Part shown: positions 39,053 to 48,942 of the stretch, in pieces
Layout of the letters: each line of letters starts with the position of its first letter
Position numbering within the stretch: position 1 is the stretch's first letter
Source: Parietichytrium sp. I65-24A
Lineage: Eukaryota > Sar > Bigyra > Thraustochytrida > Thraustochytriidae
DNA: 64,000 nt
Assembly: GCA_012862575.1 (NCBI GenBank)
Contig: BLSF01000100.1
Coordinates: 20,102 to 84,101, forward strand
Reading direction: 5' to 3'
Notes under the pieces: generated by a model
Told to the model about the DNA's origin: nothing
What the model saw: the letters and a program-made list of their open reading frames with translations, nothing else
The model's database searches: none
Position numbers and translations under genes: made by a program

Positions 39053-42025
39053 ATGAAGCTCGTCAAGGTGCTCGTCGCGCTTGTCAGCAGCGGCGGGTTT
39101 GCTTCGCAGTCGAATGGAATCTCGGCAATTCCAGAGGCGCGCACCGTGACACTTGGAGATGGTTCAACGGCCCAACTACAGGTGAAAGGCGGTCCTTTCT
39201 GCAATTGGAAAGAGATTGGAGGTTACATTGTGGCATTTAACGAGACACGCAATAAATACGTGTTTGCGACTGGGTTTGACGAGGACAATCGGCCAGTCGC
39301 CGGCTCTGAGGAGGTAACAGAGCATGGCGCACCAGAGCACGGGGGCCTTGCTCAACCGCCTCGCGAGGTGATTGAGAATTCAAAAGAGCAGCGCTCGGGA
39401 AAGAGTCTGAGAGAGCGTTCTCTCCTGACGGTCCCAGCTTCTGGAACTCTATTGAACCTCGTGCTCATGATCAGGTTTAAGGACCACACATCGGAGGACC
39501 TCCCAACCACAGCAAACTACAACACCTTATTTAACGCTATCGGCGGTGACAGCGTCATTGCACCAACAGGAAGCGTCAGAGACTACTTTAATTCTGTATT
39601 TTACAATCAGCTCGACATCCAGTCGTATGTGACCGGCTGGATCGATATCTCTCTTACCGAAGCAGAGGTCGCAGGGACTGGCTCGTGTTACGGAACTTGC
39701 TCATCTGAGCAGCTACGCGCAGGTATTGCGGAGGCGCTTGATTTGCTCGACACAGAAATCGACTTGGGAGCGTTTGACAGCGACGACGACGGCTACATCG
39801 ACCTGTTTACCGTCGTGCACTCTGGCTTTGGCGCCGAGTGGGGAACCAGCGACCCTCGGATTTGGTCACACAAATGGGCACTTCCTAGTATTTGGAGCTC
39901 CACCCACAGCTCCAAGTCCGTGTCTATCTGGAAGTACAATGTCAATCCGTCGAGGTGGGGGGACGGGACCTTGGTTGCGGGATCTGGAGGCGTAGCTTCC
40001 CTCATCACAAGGTTAGGAGTTGTTGTGCACGAGATGCTTCATTTCTTCGGTCTTCCTGACCTTTACGACCTCGACTACGCAGGACTCGGGGTAGGAAACT
40101 ATGACGTTATGGGCAATTCGTGGGGTGCAGACTTTTCGCAGAGGTATCCCGGGACGCTCTCCGCATGGTCTCGTGTGAACCTTGGACTTAGCGAGGCAAC
40201 GGCCATGACCCTGAACGGAGACTTTGAGCTGTATCTTAGCAATCTTTCGTCTGGAGCGAACGTTTTGAAGCTTTCAAGAGGCTTTGGGACCACGGAATAC
40301 ATTCTGCTTGAATATCGCTCAGCTTCTGGCTTTGACAGCCTCTTGAGTGGTGGCATCCTTGTCTGGCACATTGATGAAGCGAAGGACGACAACACCGAGA
40401 ATGGATATCCTGGCTCAGTCTCGCCTTGGGCGTGGCCAGATGACCATTACCTGACGAGGCTCATTCCGAGGGATGCCAAGTTTCATCTCGAAAAGAGCTC
40501 CAATTATGGGGACTCTGGAGATTGGCTTCAGGTTGGAAATACCCTCACAGACGACACAACACCAAGCATTAATTCATACTCGGCAATGTCTGCTTCAACG
40601 TGCACAGGCAACCGCCTTGATATCCTCACTGGTGAGTCGGACTTTCTGACCATCCGACTTTCCTCCAGGCTCTGCGGTGATGATGCAGTGGCGAGTAGTT
40701 CGCCAACGCTCAACCCAACAGATGAACCGACCAGAACTCCGACGAAGGCCCCGTCGCAAACTCCAACCAAAGCCCCAACCAAAGCGCCGGTCCTTGCCCC
40801 CATTGCGGTTCCGCTTTCTCCAACAAGTAGCACATTTGCTCCAACCAACGCCGCGCCTACCCCTTTAAGCACTGAGGTAGCAGAAGCCACGCAGAGCTCA
40901 TCGCCGACCGCCAGTTCGCCAACCCTGGAGCCAGACGAAATTCCACCAACTTCGGCGCCGGCTCCAACAATAAGTCCAACCTCTGGCACTGGGTGCACAG
41001 ATTCAAGTTACACTGGTGTTCTGTGGGAGGATGAAACCAACCTCAAATGCAGCGAGGTGACTGCTGGTCTATGTGTAGCTTATCTTGGTGTGCGACTCCG
41101 CTGTCCCTTGGCATGCAACCGATGCGATCGCTCGCAGGAATGCGCGGATATGGACTCCTCTGCGATGGCTTGGGAGAGCGGAAACGAAACCTCCTGTTTC
41201 GAGCTGATGGATCGGTGTGAAACTAGTTCTCAGGTTCGAAACATGTGTCCCTCAACTTGCACGTCGTGCTCAGATCTAAACATCATTCGCGCCAGCGGAG
41301 TTCCTTTTAACGTGACGCTTCCTATTATCTTTTATCCGACTACATCGTCCAATGCAACGAACCTTGATTCGTCGGGGAAGCTGGATGAAGAAGCCACTAT
41401 GGCTCTGGCAGTTAGCTTTGCATTTGTGGGGTTTGTTGTCCTTTCGGGAGGTGTAACCACGGCGGTCATGATCAAGAAGAAAAATGATGAAATCGAAAAG
41501 CCTTCCAAAAAGCCCCGAGCTCGCAGAGATGGGTACAGCGGGCCACAAGAGCAGAGTACTGAGCTTGTCAACTTGGCAGATTACGTTGTCGAAGTGAGCG
41601 ACTCTCAAAGCGACTCAGCAATCTCAATACGCTCCGAAGACGAGGCTTCTCACGAGGGGGACAAGGACTCTTCCTCTGGCACAGATGATGACTCCTCGGA
41701 CGAAAACGGCAAAGACGAAGAGGACGTCGACTCTTTCGACGAAACTGTAGACTTGGAGGGAGCGTCTGCAAAACCTGCTGCCCTTGCAATCAAAGTGCGC
41801 TCCTACAAAGGTCAGCCTTCCAGAATCGTAACCCCTCCAAGCTCACCGCCCGCACCGGCCCCATCTCGTTACGGCTGGCAGGGGGAGAGCTTGGCCCCGG
41901 CATTGTCACCAAGACAACCTCCAAAGCGAAACAACAAACCTCGGCGTGATCGACAAGTTGTCATGACCCCAAACAGCGGCCCAAAGCTTCCGCGACAGAG
42001 TTCTTGGAGCGCGGAGGTGGCATGA
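39053..42025 (+). CDS. M6-family metallopeptidase, type I membrane protein
   Basis: The protein has 990 residues. 39053 is the first ATG and opens a clear signal peptide (MKLVKVLVALVSSGGFA). The peptidase domain (about 145-540) carries the zinc motif HEMLHFFGLPD at 326-336, preceded by DSDDDGYIDLF near 243 and IWSHKW, and followed by YDVMGNSW near 350, as in bacterial and protist immune inhibitor A-like M6 enzymes. A Pro/Thr linker with repeated PTKAPT follows (about 555-645), a style common in stramenopile surface proteins. Two Cys-rich modules ending CPLACNRC and CPSTCTSC (about 650-741) resemble ShK-type domains. A membrane segment lies at about 782-807, then a 180-residue acidic Ser/Asp-rich cytosolic tail. 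It is likely a cell-surface protease acting outside the cell; the substrate is unknown. Confidence 0.9.
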   Translation: MKLVKVLVALVSSGGFASQSNGISAIPEARTVTLGDGSTAQLQVKGGPFCNWKEIGGYIVAFNETRNKYVFATGFDEDNRPVAGSEEVTEHGAPEHGGLAQPPREVIENSKEQRSGKSLRERSLLTVPASGTLLNLVLMIRFKDHTSEDLPTTANYNTLFNAIGGDSVIAPTGSVRDYFNSVFYNQLDIQSYVTGWIDISLTEAEVAGTGSCYGTCSSEQLRAGIAEALDLLDTEIDLGAFDSDDDGYIDLFTVVHSGFGAEWGTSDPRIWSHKWALPSIWSSTHSSKSVSIWKYNVNPSRWGDGTLVAGSGGVASLITRLGVVVHEMLHFFGLPDLYDLDYAGLGVGNYDVMGNSWGADFSQRYPGTLSAWSRVNLGLSEATAMTLNGDFELYLSNLSSGANVLKLSRGFGTTEYILLEYRSASGFDSLLSGGILVWHIDEAKDDNTENGYPGSVSPWAWPDDHYLTRLIPRDAKFHLEKSSNYGDSGDWLQVGNTLTDDTTPSINSYSAMSASTCTGNRLDILTGESDFLTIRLSSRLCGDDAVASSSPTLNPTDEPTRTPTKAPSQTPTKAPTKAPVLAPIAVPLSPTSSTFAPTNAAPTPLSTEVAEATQSSSPTASSPTLEPDEIPPTSAPAPTISPTSGTGCTDSSYTGVLWEDETNLKCSEVTAGLCVAYLGVRLRCPLACNRCDRSQECADMDSSAMAWESGNETSCFELMDRCETSSQVRNMCPSTCTSCSDLNIIRASGVPFNVTLPIIFYPTTSSNATNLDSSGKLDEEATMALAVSFAFVGFVVLSGGVTTAVMIKKKNDEIEKPSKKPRARRDGYSGPQEQSTELVNLADYVVEVSDSQSDSAISIRSEDEASHEGDKDSSSGTDDDSSDENGKDEEDVDSFDETVDLEGASAKPAALAIKVRSYKGQPSRIVTPPSSPPAPAPSRYGWQGESLAPALSPRQPPKRNNKPRRDRQVVMTPNSGPKLPRQSSWSAEVA

Positions 42026-42374
42026 GCCCATCTTCTTTGAATTTAGAATATATTTGGTGTTTTAAGAGTGTGTGTATATATATATCGTTGTTGTTCATTT
42101 ATAGAATCAACCAAGTTCAATGGAAATATTTGTTCTACAGCAAAAACGTCATCGCTCTCTTCCTTTGGGAAAACTTTAAAAAGGCACGGGCCCGAGCAAA
42201 GCATTGAATAATCATGCACCACAGCCAAAACACAAAACGAGGGGACGTGCGAGAGCGATTGTCCGCAACGCTCGCGCTGCCAGACACGGCGGCAGAGGAA
42301 GACCATTTGCACTCCCGTTCCTGACAAATTTACGTTCTGCCTCCCGTCAGAGTCGGGGCATCACGTCTGTCGAC
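42026..42374. other. Convergent 3' gap
   Basis: 349 bp between the stops of the M6 peptidase and choline kinase genes. A short TATATATA stretch lies near 42077. No feature beyond 3' UTRs is apparent. Confidence 0.6.
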
Positions 42375-43508
42375 TTAGGCATTCCTCGACGCAACAAGCT
42401 CCTTGTACTGCTTTTGAAGCGTCAGGTACTGGTCATGCCTGGCCATGGCGTACTCAAGATACCCAAACTCGATGGTAGAATACTCAGCCTGAACAATTCC
42501 CCATAGAGTCCACTGCAGGTGCGAAGCCATGGTTCCGAGGACAGCGTACTCGCAGAGCTTGTCGATCATGGAGTCTTCGTCTGTCAGTTGTTCCGCGTCC
42601 TCGCCAAAAAGGCGGCTCGGCTCGCGCAAGTGCTTAAGGTATTCTCTAAAGAAGATCTTTTGCTGCTCGATGGTCGGATACAAATCCGGGTCCAGTACAA
42701 AGCCGGGAAACTTTGAACAAAAGTTGTTGATCGACATCTCGCAAAAGACGTTGCCATAGTCGAACGCGCAAAAGTCCACACCGCTGTACTCGAAGTCGAT
42801 CAGGTAAACCTCCTTTATTTCATCGGGCGTTTCCGGGTCAAACTGCACCATGACGTTTCCGGACTGAAGGTCCCGGTGGCACAATACCCTTCCCATCTTG
42901 GACTCTTGTAGCTGGCGCTCAAGCCACTCGACCTCCTCATTCATCCTATTAACCTGCAACGCAGACAACTTGAACGCCTTGTTCAGATCCCCGTCCAAGC
43001 ATGTGCGGCTGGCACCTTCCCACAGCCTTCGCAGCATAGCCGACGTCATCATGTGTTCCTTCATCACCGGAGTCATGCTGTCCTTTTCGAGGTCCACACT
43101 GTGCATTTTTGCCATTAGCCTAGCCACCTGGCTCAGAATTTCGGGCCGGTGCAGGTCAACGTTGCGAATGGACTGCGCGTTATCGATGAACTCCTCGGCT
43201 CTTCCGCCCGGAAAGACCCCGTACACCTTTGGCGCGATGCCGGTGCTGGACATGGCCTTGCACACCACCTTTTCGCATTCTCGGTCGATAAACTCGTCAG
43301 TTCCGGTTCCAAAGATGCGCACCAGAGCCTTGCTGAACCCGGACCCGGCGGCTGGGTTCTCCAGCTGCACCAAATTGAGCTTGTTGGTGAGTCCACCCGT
43401 GATGGTCTTGCACGAGAACATGTCCTTGGTCAGTTTCTCCCATCCTGGCACTGCCTCCATGGCCCCAAGCACTGCTCGTTCTGCCACGCCTGCCATAGTC
43501 CTTCGCAT
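42375..43508 (-). CDS. Choline/ethanolamine kinase
   Basis: The protein has 377 residues and starts at an ATG. The choline kinase fold is clear: TITGGLTNKL near 36 (nucleotide-loop region), LVRIFGTGTDEFIDRECE near 63, the Brenner-type catalytic loop LCHRDLQSGNVMV with Asp213 and Asn218, and LIDFEYSG with the metal-binding Asp238, followed by the aromatic Asn/Phe/Cys-rich choline-site region. It phosphorylates choline or ethanolamine with ATP, the first step of the Kennedy pathway to phosphatidylcholine and phosphatidylethanolamine. HRD replaces the more common HND at the catalytic loop. The sequence does not tell choline from ethanolamine preference safely. No targeting signal is visible, so it is likely cytosolic. 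Confidence 0.92.
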   Translation of the reverse strand: MRRTMAGVAERAVLGAMEAVPGWEKLTKDMFSCKTITGGLTNKLNLVQLENPAAGSGFSKALVRIFGTGTDEFIDRECEKVVCKAMSSTGIAPKVYGVFPGGRAEEFIDNAQSIRNVDLHRPEILSQVARLMAKMHSVDLEKDSMTPVMKEHMMTSAMLRRLWEGASRTCLDGDLNKAFKLSALQVNRMNEEVEWLERQLQESKMGRVLCHRDLQSGNVMVQFDPETPDEIKEVYLIDFEYSGVDFCAFDYGNVFCEMSINNFCSKFPGFVLDPDLYPTIEQQKIFFREYLKHLREPSRLFGEDAEQLTDEDSMIDKLCEYAVLGTMASHLQWTLWGIVQAEYSTIEFGYLEYAMARHDQYLTLQKQYKELVASRNA

Positions 43509-43553
43509 TCACTAACTACAGTTAACCGCAACCGTACAAAGTATGAAATTTGA

Positions 43554-43608
43554 AAGTATGCGAGTATGCAAGTATGCGAGTATGTGAGTATGTGAGTATG
43601 CGAGTACA
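43554..43608. repeat. GTATGCGA octamer array
   Basis: About seven tandem near-copies of GTATGCGA/GTATGTGA, immediately upstream of the choline kinase gene's 5' end. Confidence 0.85.
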
Positions 43609-44367
43609 ATATCACAACACAGCACACACAGTGTCTCTCTTTCTCTCTCTCTGTTTCCCCCGCTGCTCGTACTGCTAGGCAATTCTCTATCCTGCGGCTA
43701 TGGCGCGTCGACTGAGGGCCGAGTGGTAAGCCTCTTCACTGCGGGCTAAGGTGTCCGCGGGGACCTATAGAACTGCTTACGACTCGCTAGTCCTCCGGAT
43801 GGATGGCCATTGCACGGCTAGGAGGTCGATAGGCGACTCATAGGACACTATGCTATTGGTGGCTAGTGCTTACGTGTAGGACTCCGGGCGAGGTACTGTA
43901 GGTACTGGAGATAGTTAGGGTTGAGCTTAGCATGGCGTACATTAATAGAGAGGTAGTTGGGGGCTATGTCCTAAGGGAGCAGCTTAGCAATGAGTGCGTG
44001 CATGGTAAGGTTCGCTGTGGGTAAGAGGTCTTAGCATGCACGTGGGAGTATAAGGTGGATGTTGCCGTAGGATAGGTGTGCATCGTGAAACAAATGCACT
44101 TGATCAAAAATGTTTGAACCAGAACATTGACATCATTGACTGTGAAAATAAAAATGAAAATGTACATGAACGTTTCACTGTCAGGAAACCAAGGTAAGCG
44201 CCGACGCCGGCACCAACTTTGCGAGTCAAGAGTAGCGATGCTGGCCGCCTCTTTGTCACTGGATCCTGGCTGATAGCTGTCGTTGTTTACTTTCAACTCG
44301 CAGTGGCTTCTCAGCCGGAGAATTTGCGACATAGGAAGAAGGCAAAGAGCACGCGTCCGGTAGGTGA

Positions 44368-44368
44368 N
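44368..44368. other. Single-N assembly gap
   Basis: One undetermined base between two near-identical 78-bp blocks, marking a contig join. Confidence 0.95.
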
Positions 44369-46152
44369 CTTTCAACTCGCAGTGGCTTCACAGCCGGAGA
44401 ATTTACGACATAGGAAGAAGGCAAAGAGCACGCGTCCGGTAGGTGAGCGTTTGCAAACGACCTCGTTTCGAAACGATGGGGTTCAGCACAGAACTTGAGA
44501 AGCGTGTCGTCGCCAAGGAAATTAAAGATATTGAATTTTTTTTTGGGCCTTCTATTCTTGGCAGTAAATGATACAACGCTACTGCGACAAGACGTTGAGA
44601 AAAGACCAAGTCTTTCTATTTGAACTTATACAATTGACACGGAATGAATGCACACAAAGACTATTTTAAGACTCATCTCACATTCTCTGTTGAGCAGCAA
44701 AGCTTCGGGTCGTCAGAGCTTTGAGGACTCGTGACGACGCATGGCGTCCAGAGCTTGATTCACTTGAGTGTCATCGAAATTTCGCATTGGACTAGGGAGC
44801 GGCACCTTAATCCCCAGATTGCCGGTCATCTCGAACAAAGCTTTGACGAGTGTCGTGTTGAACATGAGCCAGCTGGGTAGCACGACAAACTCTCTCTCGT
44901 ATTCTACGGCGTCGATCACCGCTTGCACGACCGTGCGGGTCTTCAAAGTTGGATTCCCTAGGACATGAAAACCTTTAAACAAACCGGTGTCGATGAGAGT
45001 TGGCGCAACGCAAGAGACCTTGACGCCCGTGATTCCTCGCTCCCCAAGCTCAATGGCAAGAGCTTCGAGAAATCCCCTGGCCGCAAATTTGGAGGCGCAA
45101 TACTCCACCATTCCTGATGCCCCGATGAGACCAGCGACGGAGGTGACTCCCACAATGTGACCGGAGTTGCGGGAGATCATTTGCGGTAGAAAGTGCTTGG
45201 TGATGTGCATGTGCGCAAGAGCATTCACCTTCATCACCATCTCGACCTTCTCGTGCGAAGTGTCTGTAAAGTACTTTCCAGAGACGATGCCGGCGTTGTT
45301 CACAATGACATCAACCTGTTGGCCGGAGTCGATGACCTCCTTGGAGAGCCGGGCGATTTCCTCTTCTGAAGCAAGGTTGCAAGTGGAGATCTGCACTTTA
45401 GCGCTCGGACTCTGCTGCAGTATCATTTGCAGCGTCTCCTCGAGCTTGTCTCGCTGCACATCCCACAAGATCAGCTCTGCGCCGAGCTTGGCCAGCTCCA
45501 TAGCGAGCATACGGCCAACGCCGCTCGCGGCCCCGGTCACCAACACCAGCTTCCCATTGACCGACTTCGCCTTCGTCGGGAACACCTGCTTCCACAGCTT
45601 GTACGCTGCCAGCAGCCCCACGGCCACTTTGGCCAGCTGCTTCTTGTTCGCGTTCATCTCCTCTCGTGCCGTCCCGCGCGCTTCCCGCAGTAGATACTTG
45701 GTTTGACCTTGCCACTATTGCCACTCACCGAACTGAACTGACTTGCACAGTCGCAGAGACCTCTCCATCTAAACAATCGAAAGTATCGAAAGCATCGAAA
45801 GTCAGCACAAGATGAACATAAACATAAGGCAAGATAATACAAGATACGTCAAAGATCGTGTTGGCGACGAATGACTTTTCCTCACCACTCTACCAGGGAC
45901 TCTCTCTTCGCGTCTGACCAACCTCCTCTACGCGTTCCGGTACTCACGTGTACTGCTCCACTGGTCTACTAGCTAGCATGTTCAAGCGCTGGATTGGAGC
46001 TATTTGGTCTATTTGTCCAATGGAACTATTTGGAGCTGCTCGTGTTCACGTTTTACTAAATTCTAGTTAGTGCCAATATCGAGATTCTGGGGAAATGAGG
46101 TGTTGCGAAGTGCAGGATTGATTAATTGGTGGCGCTGTGTTTGAAGGGATGG
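44369..46152. repeat. Duplicated SDR block, copy 1 (probable allele)
   Basis: 1784 bp containing one SDR gene with both flanks, bounded by single Ns at 44368 and 46153. It is near-identical to 46154-47973. The copies differ by scattered single bases and small indels in non-coding parts. This pattern suggests two haplotypes placed in series. Confidence 0.85.
44713..45657 (-). CDS. Short-chain dehydrogenase/reductase (SDR16C-like), copy 1
   Basis: The protein has 314 residues. A hydrophobic stretch near the N-terminus (about 10-22) may anchor it to the ER or lipid droplets. The Rossmann NAD(P)-binding motif TGAASGVG is at 41-48, NNAG at 120-123, and the catalytic triad is Ser173, Tyr186 and Lys190 (YCASK). 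Asp66 after the second strand (ILWDVQ) suggests preference for NAD(H). The overall pattern, with a C-terminal part containing LPSWLMF, resembles retinol dehydrogenase 10 and 17-beta-hydroxysteroid dehydrogenase 11 relatives, which oxidise lipophilic alcohols. The real substrate here is unknown. The protein is identical to the second copy at 46501-47445, and the two probably represent one locus. Confidence 0.9.
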   Translation of the reverse strand: MNANKKQLAKVAVGLLAAYKLWKQVFPTKAKSVNGKLVLVTGAASGVGRMLAMELAKLGAELILWDVQRDKLEETLQMILQQSPSAKVQISTCNLASEEEIARLSKEVIDSGQQVDVIVNNAGIVSGKYFTDTSHEKVEMVMKVNALAHMHITKHFLPQMISRNSGHIVGVTSVAGLIGASGMVEYCASKFAARGFLEALAIELGERGITGVKVSCVAPTLIDTGLFKGFHVLGNPTLKTRTVVQAVIDAVEYEREFVVLPSWLMFNTTLVKALFEMTGNLGIKVPLPSPMRNFDDTQVNQALDAMRRHESSKL

Positions 46153-46500
46153 NCTTTCAACTCGCAGTGGCTTCTCAGCCGGAGAATTTACGACATAGGA
46201 AGAAGGCAAAGAGCACGCGTCCGGTAGGTGAGCGTTTGCAAACGACCTCGTTTCGAAACGATGGGGTTCAGCACAGAACTTGAGAAGCGTGTCGTCGCCA
46301 AGGAAATTAAAGATATTGAATTTTTTTTGGGGGGGCCTTCTATTCTTGGCAGTAAATGATACAACGCTACTGCGACAAGACGTTTAGAAAAGACCAAGCC
46401 TTTCTATCTGAACTTATACAATTGACACGGAATGAATGCACAAAAAGACTATTTTAAGACTCATCTCACAATCTCTGTTGAGCAGCAAAGCTTCGGGTCG
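45658..46500. other. Spacer between the two SDR copies, with assembly join
   Basis: The upstream region of copy 1 up to the N at 46153, then the downstream region of copy 2. No other gene is present. Contiguity across 46153 is doubtful. Confidence 0.7.
46153..46153. other. Single-N assembly gap
   Basis: One undetermined base at the boundary between the two duplicated SDR blocks. Confidence 0.95.
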
Positions 46501-47973
46501 TCAGAGCTTTGAGGATTCGTGACGACGCATGGCGTCCAGAGCTTGATTCACTTGAGTGTCATCGAAATTTCGCATTGGACTAGGGAGCGGCACCTTAATC
46601 CCCAGATTGCCGGTCATCTCGAACAAAGCTTTGACGAGTGTCGTGTTGAACATGAGCCAGCTGGGTAGCACGACAAACTCTCTCTCGTATTCTACGGCGT
46701 CGATCACCGCTTGCACGACCGTGCGGGTCTTCAAAGTTGGATTCCCTAGGACATGAAAACCTTTAAACAAACCGGTGTCGATGAGAGTTGGCGCAACGCA
46801 AGAGACCTTGACGCCCGTGATTCCTCGCTCCCCAAGCTCAATGGCAAGAGCTTCGAGAAATCCCCTGGCCGCAAATTTGGAGGCGCAATACTCCACCATT
46901 CCTGATGCCCCGATGAGACCAGCGACGGAGGTGACTCCCACAATGTGACCGGAGTTGCGGGAGATCATTTGCGGTAGAAAGTGCTTGGTGATGTGCATGT
47001 GCGCAAGAGCATTCACCTTCATCACCATCTCGACCTTCTCGTGCGAAGTGTCTGTAAAGTACTTTCCAGAGACGATGCCGGCGTTGTTCACAATGACATC
47101 AACCTGTTGGCCGGAGTCGATGACCTCCTTGGAGAGCCGGGCGATTTCCTCTTCTGAAGCAAGGTTGCAAGTGGAGATCTGCACTTTAGCGCTCGGGCTC
47201 TGCTGCAGTATCATTTGCAGCGTCTCCTCGAGCTTGTCTCGCTGCACATCCCACAAGATCAGCTCTGCGCCGAGCTTGGCCAGCTCCATAGCGAGCATAC
47301 GGCCAACGCCGCTCGCGGCCCCGGTCACCAACACCAGCTTCCCATTGACCGACTTCGCCTTCGTCGGGAACACCTGCTTCCACAGCTTGTACGCTGCCAG
47401 CAGCCCCACGGCCACTTTGGCCAGCTGCTTCTTGTTCGCGTTCATCTCCTCTCGTGCCGTCCCGCGCGCTTCCCGCAGTAGATACTTGGTTTGACCTTGC
47501 CACTATTGCCACTCACCGAACTGAACTGACTTGCACAGTCGCAGAGACCTCTCCATCTAAACAATCGAAAGTATCGAAAGCATCGAAAGTCAACACAAAC
47601 ATAAACATAATACAAGATACGTCAAAGATCGTGTTGGCGACGAATGACTTTTCCTCACCACTCTACCAGTCTACCAGGGACTCTCTCTTCGCGTCTGACC
47701 AACCTCCTCTACGCGTTCCGGTACTCACGTGTACTGCTCCACTGCTCCAGCTAGCTGCTCTAGAGCATGTTCAAGCGCTGGATTGGAGCTATTTGGTCTA
47801 TTTGTCTATTTGGTCTATTTGTCCAATGGAACTATTTGGAGTTGCTCGTGTTCACGTTTTACTAAATTCTAGTTAGTGCCATGGTGTATATATGCGAATA
47901 TCGAGATTCTGGGGAAATGAGGTGTTGGGAAGTGCAGGATTGATTAATGGTGGCGCTGTGTTTGAAGGGATGG
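46154..47973. repeat. Duplicated SDR block, copy 2 (probable allele)
   Basis: 1820 bp, near-identical to 44369-46152 but 36 bp longer through small indels in non-coding DNA (for example a repeated CTACCAGT near 47665 and a TTTGTCTA duplication near 47805). It continues into unique sequence on the right without a gap. Confidence 0.85.
46501..47445 (-). CDS. Short-chain dehydrogenase/reductase (SDR16C-like), copy 2
   Basis: The predicted protein is identical to that at 44713-45657: same 314 residues, TGxxxGxG cofactor motif, Ser-Tyr-Lys triad and N-terminal hydrophobic segment. The DNA differs at only a few silent positions. This copy is contiguous with the right flank and the FCP1-like gene, so it is the safer of the two for position. 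If the two blocks are alleles, the genome has one gene here. Confidence 0.88.
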   Translation of the reverse strand: MNANKKQLAKVAVGLLAAYKLWKQVFPTKAKSVNGKLVLVTGAASGVGRMLAMELAKLGAELILWDVQRDKLEETLQMILQQSPSAKVQISTCNLASEEEIARLSKEVIDSGQQVDVIVNNAGIVSGKYFTDTSHEKVEMVMKVNALAHMHITKHFLPQMISRNSGHIVGVTSVAGLIGASGMVEYCASKFAARGFLEALAIELGERGITGVKVSCVAPTLIDTGLFKGFHVLGNPTLKTRTVVQAVIDAVEYEREFVVLPSWLMFNTTLVKALFEMTGNLGIKVPLPSPMRNFDDTQVNQALDAMRRHESSKL

Positions 47974-48341
47974 CGGGGTTCTGCGGATCGGCGTTTCGAG
48001 ATTTAGAATGAATTTGGGTTGAAAAAAAGGTTGAAAATAAGGTGATTAAAAATGCAAAGCCTAAATTGAAACCCCAAAACTAGTTGAGAAAGAATTTTCT
48101 CAAATTTTAATTTTCAAAATTTGAACAAACGGTGGACGTAGGGGCAGTTACTCTCCTCCCAGTCCCTCTACTCCCTCCCTACTCCAACCAATAATCACAG
48201 AACCCAGGAACCCAGGAACCCAACCTCAAGAACCCAGAGTCACTAGCACCCACTAATCACCGCCTACCCTGGACCAGCTATTAAACCTTACAGCATTCGC
48301 TAGCGACGCTGGAGGCGGCAAGAATTGTGTGAAAGAGAGAG

Positions 48342-48342
48342 N
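48342..48342. other. Single-N assembly gap in a simple repeat
   Basis: One undetermined base between a GA tract and a GAAAC array, where assembly would be expected to fail. Confidence 0.9.
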
Positions 48343-48370
48343 AAACGAAACGAAACGAAACGAAACAAGA

Positions 48371-48406
<36 letters not shown>
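48343..48406. repeat. GAAAC array plus GA run
   Basis: About four GAAAC units followed by a GA run of about 30 bp. Confidence 0.85.
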
Positions 48407-48407
<1 letters not shown>

Positions 48408-48942
48408 AAATAGGAAGCGGCGCTGTTCTCCAGGCGCAGCAGTCCCCTAACGCGCGGCGGCGGGCAACGCGAAAGGGTGCGCTGCGGACGGCGCGAACCC
48501 ATGCGAGCTCGCAACGCTGCGGGGATTTGGTTGGCGAGCGAACCGCGCGGTCCCCATTTCTAGCGGCTTGGCTGTTGCGTAGCTTTGCATTGCGTTTTTC
48601 ATTGGAGATTTCCATTGCGGTTGTTGCGGTTGCGGTTGTGCTGCGTTGTTGTTTTGGGCGATTTTGATTCTCGCGTTGTTGGACCGTGCTCGAGTGCGCG
48701 AGTTGGTTGCGATAGTCTCTACATTTTTTGGCGTTGTGGTTGCGATTTGGCTGTGGTTTTGTTCTGGTGTTCTTGTTGCAGGGGCTTGTGGCAGGACTGC
48801 ATATTTTTCACTGCTAATATACCCACGCGTCGCAGTGGAAAGCAAAGGGTGTTGCGAGCTGGGCTGGCTCGGGCAGTTTTGGAGGCGCTTGGTGTTAGAG
48901 TCTGGAGTCTGGAGCCTGGAGGTCGATTAAGGCAGGGGAAGA

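Larger units (their letters stand above)
43509..44712. other. Intergenic region with an assembly join
   Basis: About 1.2 kb. It holds a GTATGCGA-type array (43554-43608), a GA/CT-rich tract, TTCACTGTCA-like motifs near 44135 and 44173, and the single-N join at 44368 flanked by a duplicated 78-bp block (44290-44367 and 44369-44446, two mismatches). No gene was recognised. Confidence 0.6.
47446..48942. other. Divergent spacer between the SDR and FCP1-like genes
   Basis: About 1.5 kb with an A/T-rich part near 48000-48125, a GAAAC array and a GA run (48343-48406) next to a single N at 48342, and a GC-rich 5' region before the FCP1-like start. Long frames in the last 350 bp are Cys/Val/Leu-rich translations of biased DNA, not genes. 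Confidence 0.6.

Noticed and set aside
43700-43760. GGCCGAGTGG resembling a tRNA-Ser/Leu A box
   Set aside because: No B box at the right distance and no cloverleaf can be drawn.
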